The notes under the pieces were generated by a model, which was not told where the DNA came from, searched no databases, and was given only the letters and a program-made list of their open reading frames with translations. From Evernia prunastri (lineage: Eukaryota > Ascomycota > Lecanoromycetes > Lecanorales > Parmeliaceae): 64,000 bases of DNA. Each line of letters starts with the position of its first letter. Position 1 is the stretch's first letter. The position numbers were made by a program, and so were the translations under genes. Below, piece after piece: positions 22,232 to 33,088 of this stretch. The stretch covers positions 1 through 64,000 of the forward strand of contig NKYR01000132.1 in assembly GCA_003184365.1 (NCBI GenBank), read 5' to 3'.

Positions 22232-25099
22232 ATGGATACTTTCAGTCAAGTCGCAGCTTACGCTGCCAAGCTAAGCTCGCTTGTTCCGGCATGGATGCTC
22301 CTGATCGTGGCGGATAAACACCTGCTAGGGCTTCCTGTCTTGCAAGGCTCTCTATGGCGGTCACCTCGGATTCCTCCCCGTTTCACCATCAACGGTCATC
22401 ACGGCGGAGACCGCGGTTCCAAACCCAACTCCGGAGGCAATGGAGGTAGTGGATCTGGATCCAATGAGACACCACCTCATGATGCCAGTCAGGTCGAACG
22501 TGGCTTCGCGGCCTTTACCCAACCCTTTCATCAACCCTCTCAGGCATCGCAATCATTGCCGGAGTTCGCACAGACGCTGACTATCGGCAGCACAGCCGTG
22601 ATTGTGTACCAACCCTTGGAGGTCCACGACCCTTTCACCTCTTCGTCTCACTGGTTGGAGCCCGGCTACGCAGAGAAAGCCGGACTTTGCGTCTGCTTGC
22701 TGGTACTTACGTACACCATAGCGAAGAAAAGCTGGCGCTCTTTGGACAAGAGCGAGAAACAAAGACGCAAAACTGGCAACAGTGAGGCACTAGCTTTCAG
22801 CTTACCTCCTCCAGATCAACCAGCTGAACGGACGGATTATCAAATTGGCTTTGAATATGGCTTTGAATGTGGCCTTCTTGGAGTCGGTCTGCTTTGTTCC
22901 GAAACAACGACATCGCCGCCAACAGCACCGCCTCCACGTCCCACTTTAAGCCTCTCGCCTATTACATCCGTTCAGATGTCGCCGTCGCTTCTGGCAATAC
23001 CTCCTCCACCTGCAGCTCAGCTTCCTGGACTAAGTCTGTCGGCCATCATCTCCGTTGACATTGCTCCACCAATTCGGGTATCGAACAGACCAGTACTGAA
23101 CCATTTCATGATCATATCTGACCACTCGACACCTTCTGCTGTGCCATCAATCGCTCCCGCGACTCTTCATCGCAATGCTGCCGAGAGTGTTCAAGATGAT
23201 GGCGATGAACTTGATGAGGTGGAGGTGAGCACGGGTGCTATCAAGGCAGTTGTTGCTGCTTTGAAAGAAGGAGAAGAAGGTTGGGAGAGAGGGCCGAAGG
23301 ATGAGGCTATTGCGGACCTGGAGAGACACTCCAGCAGCGTTATGGCAAACGACGTTTTAGATGAGGTTTCCGCAGAAGGAGAGGTAAGGAAGAAGAAAAA
23401 GAAAATAAGACAGAATGCAAAAAGGAGAATGGCAAGGAGACTCGCAGAGGAAGAGGCAAGCAAGGAGGAAGTGGGAAGCAAAGTGGAAAATGCGAGCCAA
23501 GAGGCGGAGACGAGCAAAGAGGGAGACGCGAGTAGAGAGGAAACTGCAAGAAATGAGACTGGAAAATCCCCGAACGCTTCCATTGCAGGCACAAAAGTGT
23601 TCGAAGGAAATCAGGAAAAGTCCAAGGACAAGCTTAAAGCAAGCGGCTTCCTAGAGAGTGGTCTGGGTGGGGAGCCGAAGACCAACAAAAAGGATACTAG
23701 GCGACCCGAAGATCGAAAGCACGAGGTAAAAATTCACGCTCGGTATGATACCCACGATGAGTCTGACAACCTAACGGGAAATAGTCAGCGCGAGATCGTG
23801 GTGAAGAAGACAAGGACAAGCATCAAGGGCCAAGAATGGGAATCAGCCTTGGCAAAAGACATGAATGCTCAAGCGAGACAATTACTCGTAGCTGATGAGC
23901 AGGGTACAGAGTTGATTGCAATCAGGGTAAAGGATGAAACGCAGAAGCAGAGGCGTCGACGAAAGCGAGGAACCTTTCTCAGCGGCATCATCCTCGATTC
24001 CTGGGAAGAGGAGGAGGCTCAAGTGCAGCCGTTGTCTATTGTTGATGGATGGGATGAGGTTTTGCTTGGTGAGCTTGGTAAACCAGTGGTTAAGCTCCCG
24101 GCGGCACCTGACTTGGGGAGGGCCCAGGTCAGTGGCAGCACAAATCCCGACGCCCCAACTGAAAGACAACATGAACACACATCTAACTTCAACCCTTCTC
24201 AGTATGAAAGAGCTCAGGATGGTGGACATTACCGTCGAATGATAAAACTCCTTGACAACTCTGTTTTGAGGACCGGGCATACTGGCAACGGAGCAATATC
24301 CGATATTCGGTTTGATGGCCACAACTCTCCAATTAATAGATGTCATCAAAGTAGCTTTCGATGTCGAACTCCTGTCATAGCTGAAGTCCAAAACGGTATT
24401 CCTAGTGTATTGCCATGGGCGGCTTCCGCTCATCCCAACGCTCGGCAACCTTACATCTATGCAGATCAAGGAAGGGCAAATCCTGCACAGAAACCGGTTT
24501 ATTTCGGCCCTGGAGTCGAGCCTCAAACCTTTGCTGGTAGATCTGGATCTACACTGTGGGCCTCGAATCACCCTCTATCATGGCGAACTGCGGACTCACC
24601 TCCTTCACAGGTTTCTTGGAACAAGTCGGCAACCAGAACATGGGTTACTTCGGCTTCAGCTGGTCTCGTCCAAAGAGGGAGGCTACCGTATCCAATCCCA
24701 CCACTTGAGCAAAGCAATAATGGCCTTTTACCAAATACAGATTTTGCACCGTCCATAGCTCCATCCCATGTCGGCCCGCAATCCTCCATTCGCTATGTCA
24801 CCTCGAGCGGTGATGGACTCGCTATACTCTGCCAGGGTCTAAATTCCTTCACTGACAATACAAGTGCAGAAGGCAGTGATGGATTGGGCAACGTCTCAGC
24901 GTTCATCTCGGCTGATCGCTCGCTTGAGCGATACAAGTATTTACCTGAACGCGGAATTAGATCCCGATCTTCTCCACCTAAAAGTCGATCCCAATCACCC
25001 TCCCCTGTACGCAACGGACGGCCACAATCGTCACCACCGCGTATCCTAACAGGTTCGGAAGCGGAGAGCTTGACACAAGTGGAGCCGAATGCCGACTGA
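22232..25099 (+). CDS. Large membrane-anchored disordered protein (955 aa)
   Basis: Single long exon with ATG after a CT-rich leader. A hydrophobic stretch near residues 17-27 may be a signal anchor. A Gly/Ser/Asn linker (about 55-80) follows, then a second hydrophobic segment at about 150-164 (AGLCVCLLVLTYTIA) followed by basic residues. The rest is largely disordered: a Pro-rich region, an acidic and Lys-rich segment (about 320-440) with EEA/SKE-type repeats, and a Ser/Pro-rich C-terminus. The plan (N-terminal hydrophobic helix, short lumenal or external part, second helix, long charged tail) is that of the neighbouring genes at 28849, 35680 and 38952, though sequence similarity is weak. 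No enzyme domain seen. Function unknown. Confidence 0.75.
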   Translation: MDTFSQVAAYAAKLSSLVPAWMLLIVADKHLLGLPVLQGSLWRSPRIPPRFTINGHHGGDRGSKPNSGGNGGSGSGSNETPPHDASQVERGFAAFTQPFHQPSQASQSLPEFAQTLTIGSTAVIVYQPLEVHDPFTSSSHWLEPGYAEKAGLCVCLLVLTYTIAKKSWRSLDKSEKQRRKTGNSEALAFSLPPPDQPAERTDYQIGFEYGFECGLLGVGLLCSETTTSPPTAPPPRPTLSLSPITSVQMSPSLLAIPPPPAAQLPGLSLSAIISVDIAPPIRVSNRPVLNHFMIISDHSTPSAVPSIAPATLHRNAAESVQDDGDELDEVEVSTGAIKAVVAALKEGEEGWERGPKDEAIADLERHSSSVMANDVLDEVSAEGEVRKKKKKIRQNAKRRMARRLAEEEASKEEVGSKVENASQEAETSKEGDASREETARNETGKSPNASIAGTKVFEGNQEKSKDKLKASGFLESGLGGEPKTNKKDTRRPEDRKHEVKIHARYDTHDESDNLTGNSQREIVVKKTRTSIKGQEWESALAKDMNAQARQLLVADEQGTELIAIRVKDETQKQRRRRKRGTFLSGIILDSWEEEEAQVQPLSIVDGWDEVLLGELGKPVVKLPAAPDLGRAQVSGSTNPDAPTERQHEHTSNFNPSQYERAQDGGHYRRMIKLLDNSVLRTGHTGNGAISDIRFDGHNSPINRCHQSSFRCRTPVIAEVQNGIPSVLPWAASAHPNARQPYIYADQGRANPAQKPVYFGPGVEPQTFAGRSGSTLWASNHPLSWRTADSPPSQVSWNKSATRTWVTSASAGLVQRGRLPYPIPPLEQSNNGLLPNTDFAPSIAPSHVGPQSSIRYVTSSGDGLAILCQGLNSFTDNTSAEGSDGLGNVSAFISADRSLERYKYLPERGIRSRSSPPKSRSQSPSPVRNGRPQSSPPRILTGSEAESLTQVEPNAD

Positions 25100-25320
25100 A
25101 TTCTGCAGCTACAACCCAGCGACCAGCAGTCAGCACCTCCCCATCTCGATATGCAAACCCACAGGTCGAATCATGTGAAGCAACCAGATCAATGATATCG
25201 GTCTCCATCCCACGACTGGTCACAAACAACATAGCGGCAAATTAAAGATGACAGTCTCAAACAAGGCACCATTTAAAGAGGGACTTCGCCTAGTGGTGCG
25301 CACTCCAGGAGGGACACAAT

Positions 25321-25410
25321 AGTATGGAGGAGAATGAGGAGGACGAAGAGGACAAGGAGGAAAAAGAGGACAAGGAGGACAAGGAGGAAAAGGAGGAAAA
25401 GGGGTCAGAA
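25321..25410. repeat. Purine-rich GAGGA/AAGGA repeat
   Basis: About 90 bp built of GAGGA and AAGGA units. It could encode a Glu/Lys run, but no gene model contains it. Confidence 0.8.
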
Positions 25411-25595
25411 ACCTCGAACGGATGCTGAAGGAGGTTATGGAACGGATGATGTGGCACGGCAGATTGTGGAGTGAGCATTTACGAGTGAAGCGGTGGAAGT
25501 ACCAGGCACAATTCAAGAGGTCCGGAGGATCAGGCTTCTGCGGCGTTCAGTGAGTGTTCGCTTGGACGTTGTTATTTCGAGCACCTCATGGTCTG

Positions 25596-25870
25596 TTCAG
25601 GTTGAGCTTCAGTGCCCTCTTGGGTTGAGCTTCTGTCTCCCTTCTCAGTTTGAACCATTCAGGTTCCTGGGATTGGACGTTAGGGCTTCCCTAGTTGGTC
25701 TTGATTGCTTCTTATACCTACCATGGACTCGAAATATCTTATATTCTGTTCGGGTTGAGCTTGATTGTTTCTTTGGGTCGAGCTTCTGGCTCTTCTCTCG
25801 CGGTTTGAACCTTCACGGTTTCCCGAGAGTGGATTCGGGGCTTCTCAGTGTTGTCTTCGACTTCTTGTAG
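25596..25870. repeat. Imperfect tandem duplication, 153-bp period
   Basis: The block starting TTCAGGTTGAGCTT near 25596 recurs as TTCGGGTTGAGCTT at 25749. Parallel copies of TTTGAACC and GGGCTTC follow at the same spacing. The open frame across it is repeat-driven and not accepted as a gene. Confidence 0.7.
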
Positions 25871-27288
25871 CTGGAATGTTCGAATTCATCTTCCTACCAA
25901 GATTATTGGATTTGCGTGAACTTGCTTCAACCCCCACCCCTAATGTACATCACCTCTTTGTATCCTGTCCTTGATCAAAGCCTCAACGATGGACCGAAGG
26001 TACTAGCTATATGTGTCTCAAATTTTTGTACACGACATCGAGAAAAAGACTCCTATCTACGTTTACCAAAGAAGAGCTGGGGGGACTGACGTCAGCAGGC
26101 TCCTAGGTAGCTTCTTGGCACCTCTAGTGTCTCTACAAATTAAGCCATCCTTCAGACCTCAAATGACGCGCTACCATACTCACACCAGAGATTTTTCACA
26201 CTGTCTCCCGACTACAGAGGACGCATTGAAAAGTACTTCAACGTGCCCCTTCCATGATGCTTGGAGAGCAATTATCTTACAAACCCGAGGCCTGAAGACT
26301 ACCGCCGTCTAGCCTCACATTACCAGAGACGACCTTGTGAACTTCTGGACTTTTCCCTGAATACCGATTCGGTGAGCAAGGATGGATCGTGATTTACAGC
26401 CACATGCGGAGATCGAGAAGGAATCCGACATGTTTCCGATGACGATTCTTGTGAGGTAGAAGATGTCCAACTCCAGTGACATTTGTGGAACACCTTGTCG
26501 GTTCAGGGAACAATAGACAAGGCACGTGGAGCCATGGGAAGACTTCCCTCTTGAAAAATTATGCGTTCTGTCCGAACCTTGTTTGTGCGCTGTCAGGTGC
26601 TTAATAGCCTCACACCGGCTTGCAATAGCATTTGCCACTCTCGATATTCCGCCCCACTCTGGTAGACTATCGAGCGGTATACTACACGTATAATCAGCTT
26701 CTCGGTGCTTACCAATATTCGTGCAGTTTGCGGACCGAATACTACTTTTCCACGCGGTTCTGTGTCTCGGTCGCGGAACTCTCCTGATCTGTAAAGGTCA
26801 GGTGCCAAAGTGTCACCAGCATAATTGTAGTAGGCTTCTTCAGCTTTGGCACCCTCCGCAACTCAAGCCAAGGGTACTGATCACCGGTTAGAACAAAGAC
26901 TTGAGTCTTTCGCGGCTGGTAAAGTCGCTAAGTCTACAATTTTGATTGACAAAATTCATGATATCCACTTTGCTATATTTATAACAAGCCAAGGGGATCA
27001 AAATATGTTGTGGGGACCAGTGACACAAGTCCAAACCCTGATTGGTTGGAGAAAGCCTTTGTTGCGTTCTTCATTCATATGTGCGTTAGGCAATCACAAC
27101 CTATTCCAAAGCAATCCGATTGCACTATGCCCCACCGGAATCTACCAGAATCCTCTTGCTCACTCATTAAGGTGCTTAAATAGCAGGATTGAATAAGTTC
27201 CGTTTTCATCCACAATCGTGCCGGCCAGACCCGCAGCCCAAATCCACAGCAATCTACATCTCGAAGCCAGTGCCGGAGAAGACAGAAG
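25871..27288. other. Intergenic, no gene seen
   Basis: Only short, low-quality frames on both strands (for example 26013-26312, 26846-27196). No domain, splice chain or repeat supports a gene. Confidence 0.45.
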
Positions 27289-28165
27289 ATGGAAGATCTT
27301 CTCCGTCAGATGCAGGAAGTGGAGGAGAATGCAAGGGAAAAGGACATGGAGATAGAGCGTTTGGAACGAGAAAAGCATGAATACATGGCGAAAGTAAAGG
27401 AATTAGAAGCCGAGCTTGTCAGCCTGCGGAAGCTTGCGACGCTTACATGGTCTTCTACCCTTGAGAAGAAAGAACCGCCGACGGTCCTTAACGCCCAACT
27501 GCCTGCACGCCCATCACCACACGAAAGGATACATCAGCCGAACTCTATCCTAGCAGATTTGCCTGCACGACCAGCCTTTACAGGCTTTGATACTCCAAGT
27601 TCCACACCAGCATCCCGGCCTTCGTCCTTCGCCCCTACAGCCTCTTCACAGATGTTTCACCCACTGCCAACGCCCTATTTCGGCGGTATGGAGCCTCCAG
27701 TTGAGTCCAGCACACCTCCAACTCATGCCACACGATCGGAAAGACGTCCAAAGGGCACTATTCCGCCTCTACTACCGCATCACCGGTCCTTCGGAGCCAG
27801 CCAGATGCAATCGCCAGTCACTGGCCCCCAAGCAATGTTCCAAAACTTGGGTACGCCAAATCCATCTCAATATGCGACAGGGGCTCCTGCGTCAATAACT
27901 ACTCCGGATGCAAGAGCTAAGCCTTACTTCCATGGTCCATCGACTCGGCACACTCATCTGCCCACCCTGTCGCCGTCAAGGACTGTATCGCCCATAGTAC
28001 CAGCCTCGCCAATTTCTACCCTGCAGAAAGGTAAACAGCCATTATCAATATACTGAGAAGGTGACTTCTGACCATTCGCTAGACAAATTGACAATTACGG
28101 AAGCACCGTCTAGTGGCTCTGCACCACCGAACCTCAACTCTTCGCCGTCAATGAAACCAGAGTAA
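27289..28165 (+). CDS. Coiled-coil, proline/serine-rich protein (274 aa, 2 exons)
   Basis: Exon 1 is 27289-28030 and exon 2 is 28083-28165; the 52-nt intron has a GTAAAC donor, a CTGAC branch and a TAG acceptor and joins in frame. Without splicing the frame ends at 28056. Residues 1-50 form a strong coiled coil (heptads around VEENAREKDMEIERLEREK). The rest is a disordered Pro/Ser/Thr-rich tail with repeated PARP-like and TP motifs. No membrane segment. It could be a scaffold-like cytoplasmic protein. The coiled coil resembles those of the adjacent membrane-anchored genes, so it may be a soluble relative, which is inference. Confidence 0.7.
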
Positions 28166-28848
28166 AATAAGTCAGGCGGGCAGCTGATGGATGGCAAACG
28201 TGAAGTGGTGGCAGCTCTGTGTAGATAGATGACTCATTTTGGTAGCCGTATGATCCTCCCCTGTTTCTTGAAGGAGATGAAATGCAAGCTCTATTGTGAG
28301 GTGGATAAGCTACAGGCTTACATGCTGTCCGTTGGGAATTTCGAGAAATCACGGGCGAGTTGACAACTCAGGGTCCCGACCAGCTTCTACCTTACTTACA
28401 TGCTACTGAAGCTCGAGTCCTCGACTGTACATTTTAGCTTTTTTCTCTCGGCAGGTTGTAAACAATTGTGACATGATAGTCTCGAGGTCACAGTAAAATT
28501 TGCTCGGTTTTGTGTTCTATTCATTGCGTGGGTTCGATTATCTATTCTTTACTCAGGTGTCAATGACGCGGGACCGCGTGTTCAAATGGTCAGAAGAAAT
28601 TTTCCTTCGTGTTGTTGACATTCACTTCTGCTAGTGAGTCAAAACCGAACTCGCAATGTCCCACTTTCGAAATCTTTCACAATTACACCTCACAACCCCA
28701 CGTTCTACCTTCGCAACATCAACCACCTTGCGTTCAGCTTCTAGCTTCTTCTCTGCTACATCGTTAGCTACATTTACACTCGTCATCATACACATCTTGC
28801 TGGCTGCTGTCGTTAACACTACACCCCAGTACAAGTATCACCGCAGTC
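28166..28848. other. Promoter and leader region of the next gene
   Basis: No gene of its own. A 70-codon ATG frame (28656-28868) overlaps the next start codon. It could be an upstream reading frame within the leader. Confidence 0.4.
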
Positions 28849-30906
28849 ATGCCAGAAACGCTTGGTAAATTCATTTCAGTTGCGGTGCCTGTCCTCTACT
28901 GGATGGGCCTCATCCAAAGCGACCGACAAATCAATGAGCTTGGTCGCTGGGACGGCACCTTAGCGTCGCTAGTCGTCCCCCCACATCTTCTGCAAAATTA
29001 CCCAGTGGTTCATGTTGAGCCACAGACGCCAAGCTACGATCCTGAATTCTACCTACCGCTCGAGGATGTAACCGACTTCTCAGAAATCGCCCCAGCTCTT
29101 AATACTCATATTTGGGCTTACCTGCCCTACCTCAGTGTCTTGGCCTGCTTTGCTCTCGCAGTGTTATTCAGACGTGGCTTCAGAAACTTGTCGAAGGCCC
29201 TAAGAGTCCGACTCGCCTTGCTTAGGTCGGACAACACCGGGCCCGAAACGCCGCAGACCGCAGAGCCTGAGAAACCCCATCTTGACGCTTTGAGCGTTCA
29301 ACAAGAGTTGCTGCAGTCGCCAACATGGGCTAAAGTCCAGGAGAGCAAATCAAGGAAGAAATAGAAGATTGCTTTGCAGAAGATCCACAATAGAACAATC
29401 AAGGTCAAAAACAACAGGGTTAAGCGCCAAGTTAGGAAAAAGGAGGCTCTTCAGTCATCTCTTGACGAAGCGCAAAAAGAATTAAAGGATGAGGTTGGCA
29501 ATGGAAAGAAGAAAAACAATGACATTATCGCGCTACGTTTGGAGCTTTGCACTAAGAAGCACCGTATTACTGACATCGCGTCGAAGTCAAGGGTGAAGGA
29601 GCGAAGAATTACAGCCTTGGAGGAAGCACAGAAGCAGTCGAAGCAAGAAGCGGAGCAAGATCACCAGAAAATGGAGGCGGTCATTGAGGCTCTCGAGGGA
29701 GCAATAGCAAAGGTGGAGGAAGATGTTCGGGAGAAACACCTCAAGATTGAAACTCTAGAAGGAGAAACGACGACGCTGAAGGCGAGTGTCGATCAGTTGA
29801 AGGCAGATAAAGAGAATCTGCGATCGGAAGTTCGGGCAAAGGACGGAAAGATCCGAGGTTTGGAAGGACGAAATTGGTCTTTGAATAATGAGAAGACGAC
29901 ATTGAGGCGGAATGTTCATGTTCTGCAGGGCGAAAAGAGCAGCCTGGAGTCAAACCTTCAGGAAAAGGAGAGCAACATCCGGATCCTAAAGGAAGGAAAA
30001 GCGGTTTTGAAGCGGGACTTCGATAGCCTGAAGGAAGCACACAACACCTTGAATCTGGATGCTGAACAAAAGGAGAGCACCATTCTGGTCTTGGACGACC
30101 AAAACACGGCCTTGAAGCGGAGCAACAGGGGTCTAGAGAGAGAAAATCTCAGAATGACTGTGGACCTTGAGTTGGAGGAGGAGTCCACCGGGACTCGGGG
30201 CAAAGGGAAGACAGACTTGAAGCAGAGCGTTGATGCTCTGGAGAGGGAGCAAAAAAACCTGAAGTCAAATCTTCAGCAAAATGACGGAACCATCGGGATG
30301 TTGGAGAAGCAGAACATGACCCTGAAGGGACATGTACAAAGAAAAGACCAAAGGATCGAGACTCTGGAGGTAGAAAAGCAGGGATTCAAGCAAGAGGGAC
30401 AGTGGAAGGACCAAATGATTGAGGATTTACGTTCTCAACTCAGCTCCGCACAGGCACGTTCCCGAGACTCCGAGGCAAATGTCAAGACGACATGTGAGAG
30501 CCCGGATACCCAGAAAGTACAGGCACGTTCTCGAGAACCTGAGGGAAATGTCAAGACCACAAAAACCGATATTCCAAAGGCACCGGCAAGTTCCCAAGAA
30601 GCCGAGGGAAGTGTCAAGACAGCAGACCCGGATAGGCAGAAGACGGAGGCACGTTCCCAAGCACCCGAGGGAAGTGTCAAGGCAAAAAACGAAGACCCGG
30701 ATAGTCAGAAAGCGCAGGCAAGTTTCCAAGAACCCGAGGCAAACGTCAAGACAACAGACCCGGATAAGCAGAAGCCACAAACACCTTCCCAAGCACCCGA
30801 GGCAAGTGTCAAGACAACATTCGAGAAACCGGATGAGCAAAAGGCAAAGCCACGTTTCCGAGATCTGGAAATGACCGTCAAGAGAAGAGACAAGAAACCG
30901 AAGTAG
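28849..30906 (+). pseudogene. Membrane-anchored coiled-coil protein split by an in-frame TAG
   Basis: One frame runs from ATG 28849 to a stop at 30906 with a single TAG at 29362-29364. Part 1 (171 codons) has an N-terminal hydrophobic helix (about 8-22), an external or lumenal segment and a second helix at about 91-106 (YLSVLACFALAVLF), then basic and charged residues. Part 2 (513 codons after the TAG) is almost continuous coiled coil, then about six 21-23-residue repeats (core PEGSVKTADPDRQK), ending PRFRDLEMTVKRR. The coil has no ATG until well inside it and no consensus intron spans the stop. Either this is a nonsense allele (CAG to TAG would suffice), or the stop is read through, or only the short form is made. 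The downstream half shows no other lesion, so any loss is recent. The C-terminal motif recurs at 20.45 kb. Confidence 0.65.
30450..30880 (+). repeat. 63-69-bp coding repeat, about 6.5 units
   Basis: Units start near GCACGTTCCCGAG and include GTCAAGAC and GACCCGGATA. Lengths of 63, 66 or 69 bp preserve the frame and encode the 21-23-residue repeats at the C-terminus of the coiled-coil protein. Confidence 0.85.
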
Positions 30907-30947
30907 CGGAGGACGATTGTGTCGAGACTGAGGGTCGGAACTGTACC

Positions 30948-31748
30948 ATGCCTACCACCTCACCCTCAGTCGACTGGTGCCGGATGAAGCTCGTCACAGA
31001 GCCCATCTGGCCAACCAGCGGCACTCGTCCTCAGACGTCCGGAAGTCAACGCCTCATCTATCCCATGGTCTGCCAGAGTGCACGACTCAGGAGCTTAAGC
31101 CTAAAGCCCCGCGGCCACCAAAATAACGCCTTCATCAGAGTTTCAAAATACCTATTTGAGGAGGACACTCCCGCACAATGCAATCCGCAGTCCAGCGCAA
31201 CCAAATCTCCCTTCTCATCATTCAGCAGCAATAACAACAATAGGCCGAACGCCTCTTCAGCCTTCAACAATACGACTCACCCAACTGCTCTATCAACGGC
31301 CGCAAAAGCAGGTCCTTGGCCACTCTTCAGCGAAGATGCCTTTCAGCAGTATAACACTTTCAAGTTAGCGGCCAAGCCTGCATCAGAGCTTGCATCAGAG
31401 CCCGTCCTCCTAACTACTTCATCAACGACCACAAAAGCAAATCCTCCATTACTCTTCAGCAAAGATATCTTTTAGTAGTTCAACGCGTCCAAGCCACCCT
31501 CAGAGCCTGCACTGCCCAAACCGACACAGAAAACGCCAATGGCACAACTGAAGATTTCTCAGCCAGGGAAGCCGTGGCCGAACGCGCGCCAAGCTGCACG
31601 GAGACGCCTGCTGGAAGACGGAGCAATCCAGGGCGTGGCCTCTCGCTCGCCAACTCAACAGAAAGCCTTCTTGGCGTTGAGTGCGGCGGAGGCAAAGTAT
31701 GCCATAGGGGAGGGGGCTGATTGGGTGGTTTGTGGACGAGATGAGTGA
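30948..31748 (+). pseudogene. Hypothetical repeat protein interrupted by TAG TAG
   Basis: ATG frame starting 42 nt after the previous stop. It is open to a double TAG at 31473-31478, then open in the same frame to 31748. Two 129-bp repeats (from about 31287 and 31416) encode LFSEDAFQQYNTF and LFSKDIF**FNAS. The two glutamine codons CAG CAG (31344-31349) in the first repeat are TAG TAG in the second. The N-terminal part is Ser/Asn/Thr-rich and the C-terminal 60 codons are more globular. No known domain. It may be the end of the upstream transcription unit rather than a separate gene. Confidence 0.5.
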
Positions 31749-32287
31749 TTCATGTCCGATTTTTCTTAGGGATGTAGGCGTGGGTGGGTCTTTCAGAGTC
31801 GAGAGGGGTATGTTGATGATGTGTGTTGCGGTTGGTCAATGTGGTTGAGGAAGGGTTATCACTGTGGATTCTAGACGGACTGTTTATGGGAGGTATCTCT
31901 TTTTTTCTTCTCTCTTGTTGAGATATGTGGATCAGCAGGTAGCTCAATAGTAAAGCGAAGTCCACCGCAAATGCTCGCAATGCTCCAATGTGACAACTAC
32001 ATTATAAATGCTCTTCACTTTGAGAATTGCTGTAGTGGGAATGTGGGTGAGTGGGTCTTATGAACCAGTCAACTACTGGCCATTGCTACAAATGTTGTTT
32101 GGAGTGTTACGACGCTTCTCCTTTGTACACAGACCCTGGACGCACAGCGAGGTAATTCTGTCTTTACGGAACGCAAAAGGACCAGGTGCTCCAGGTTGGC
32201 CGAGCCGAAAAAGAAATGCCAACTCCCCCGGCGTTGTGCTCAACCGAAATGGTAAGTGTTGAAGCCTGAGCCAGAGGATGAACAATA
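31749..32287. other. Intergenic, no gene seen
   Basis: No supported frame on either strand. Confidence 0.45.
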
Positions 32288-33088
32288 TCACTCTACAGTG
32301 CTGTGAGCTGGATAAAAAGATGATGTGTCAAGCACGGAATCAGATATCTTGAACAGAGACTTGCAGTCACTCAGCGCGTACAAACAGGCTTTACCTCTAT
32401 ACACAAACGCCTTTGTGTCAATAAACCGTAGAGCTTGTTCGCATCCCAATAGGCGGTCCTTTCGCAAGCTTAAGTGAGGTCTGCTTTTGTCAGTCAGTAG
32501 AGCGGCTATTGATGATTTGCATGATACTTCCCGCCGTAAATGCAATTCGCCAAGCAAGTCTCTGACGCTCTCAATTATGGCAATCCAAGGCTGTTTCGAA
32601 AAGGCCAGAGAAAGCCATCGCGGCACTCCTATCATGAGTGGCTTATATTGCAAGTCTAGGACGAAACATGCAATGCTTTTACCCGAAACGAAAGGTTGCA
32701 GAAACCAATCATCCCGCTTCCTCGATCCCTGATAATTCAAAAATCACGCGCCAAATCTCTGCGAACCATGTTTGACATAGAGATTGAAAAACTTGGGGGG
32801 TGGGTAGAGGCGATCCGAGGCTCCAGCCGGTAGCTCAAAGCAACACCGGATGGCCATCCATTCACTCCAGTCCAAAACGAACAGCCAAACAACAGTCAAA
32901 AGCAGAACAGAAAATACCAAAATAGAGACATTTGGCTTCACTGAAGGCTCCAAAAGTAGATCAGGGACAAGGGTAGTCACAAAGATGGCGAGGTACTCTA
33001 AAACAATCTGAAAGGACCCCATGCACATCCGAGCTGGGGAATTCATATCTAGCTGTCTTGGCATTTCCCTTCCGCTATCTTCAAGCAT
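32288..33088 (-). pseudogene. Hypothetical membrane protein, frame broken by TGA
   Basis: From ATG 33088 the frame has two hydrophobic segments (around ILVFSVLLLTVVWLFVL and the preceding VLEYLAIFVTTLV), then a TGA at 32744-32746. The same frame continues open for about 150 codons with globular composition (GVPRWLSLAFSKQPW, RFIDTKAFVYRGKACLYAL). No family recognised. The continued frame suggests one gene with a nonsense change or an unseen intron. It is also possible that these are two unrelated chance frames. Confidence 0.35.

Noticed and set aside
25493..25870. 125-codon frame rich in Leu and Phe
   Set aside because: It is produced by a 153-bp tandem duplication and reads as low-complexity hydrophobic sequence without an ATG-led leader or splice signals.
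29280..29420. Intron spanning the TAG at 29362
   Set aside because: No GTAAGT-like donor upstream and no branch site. The only GT...AG pairs have poor consensus.
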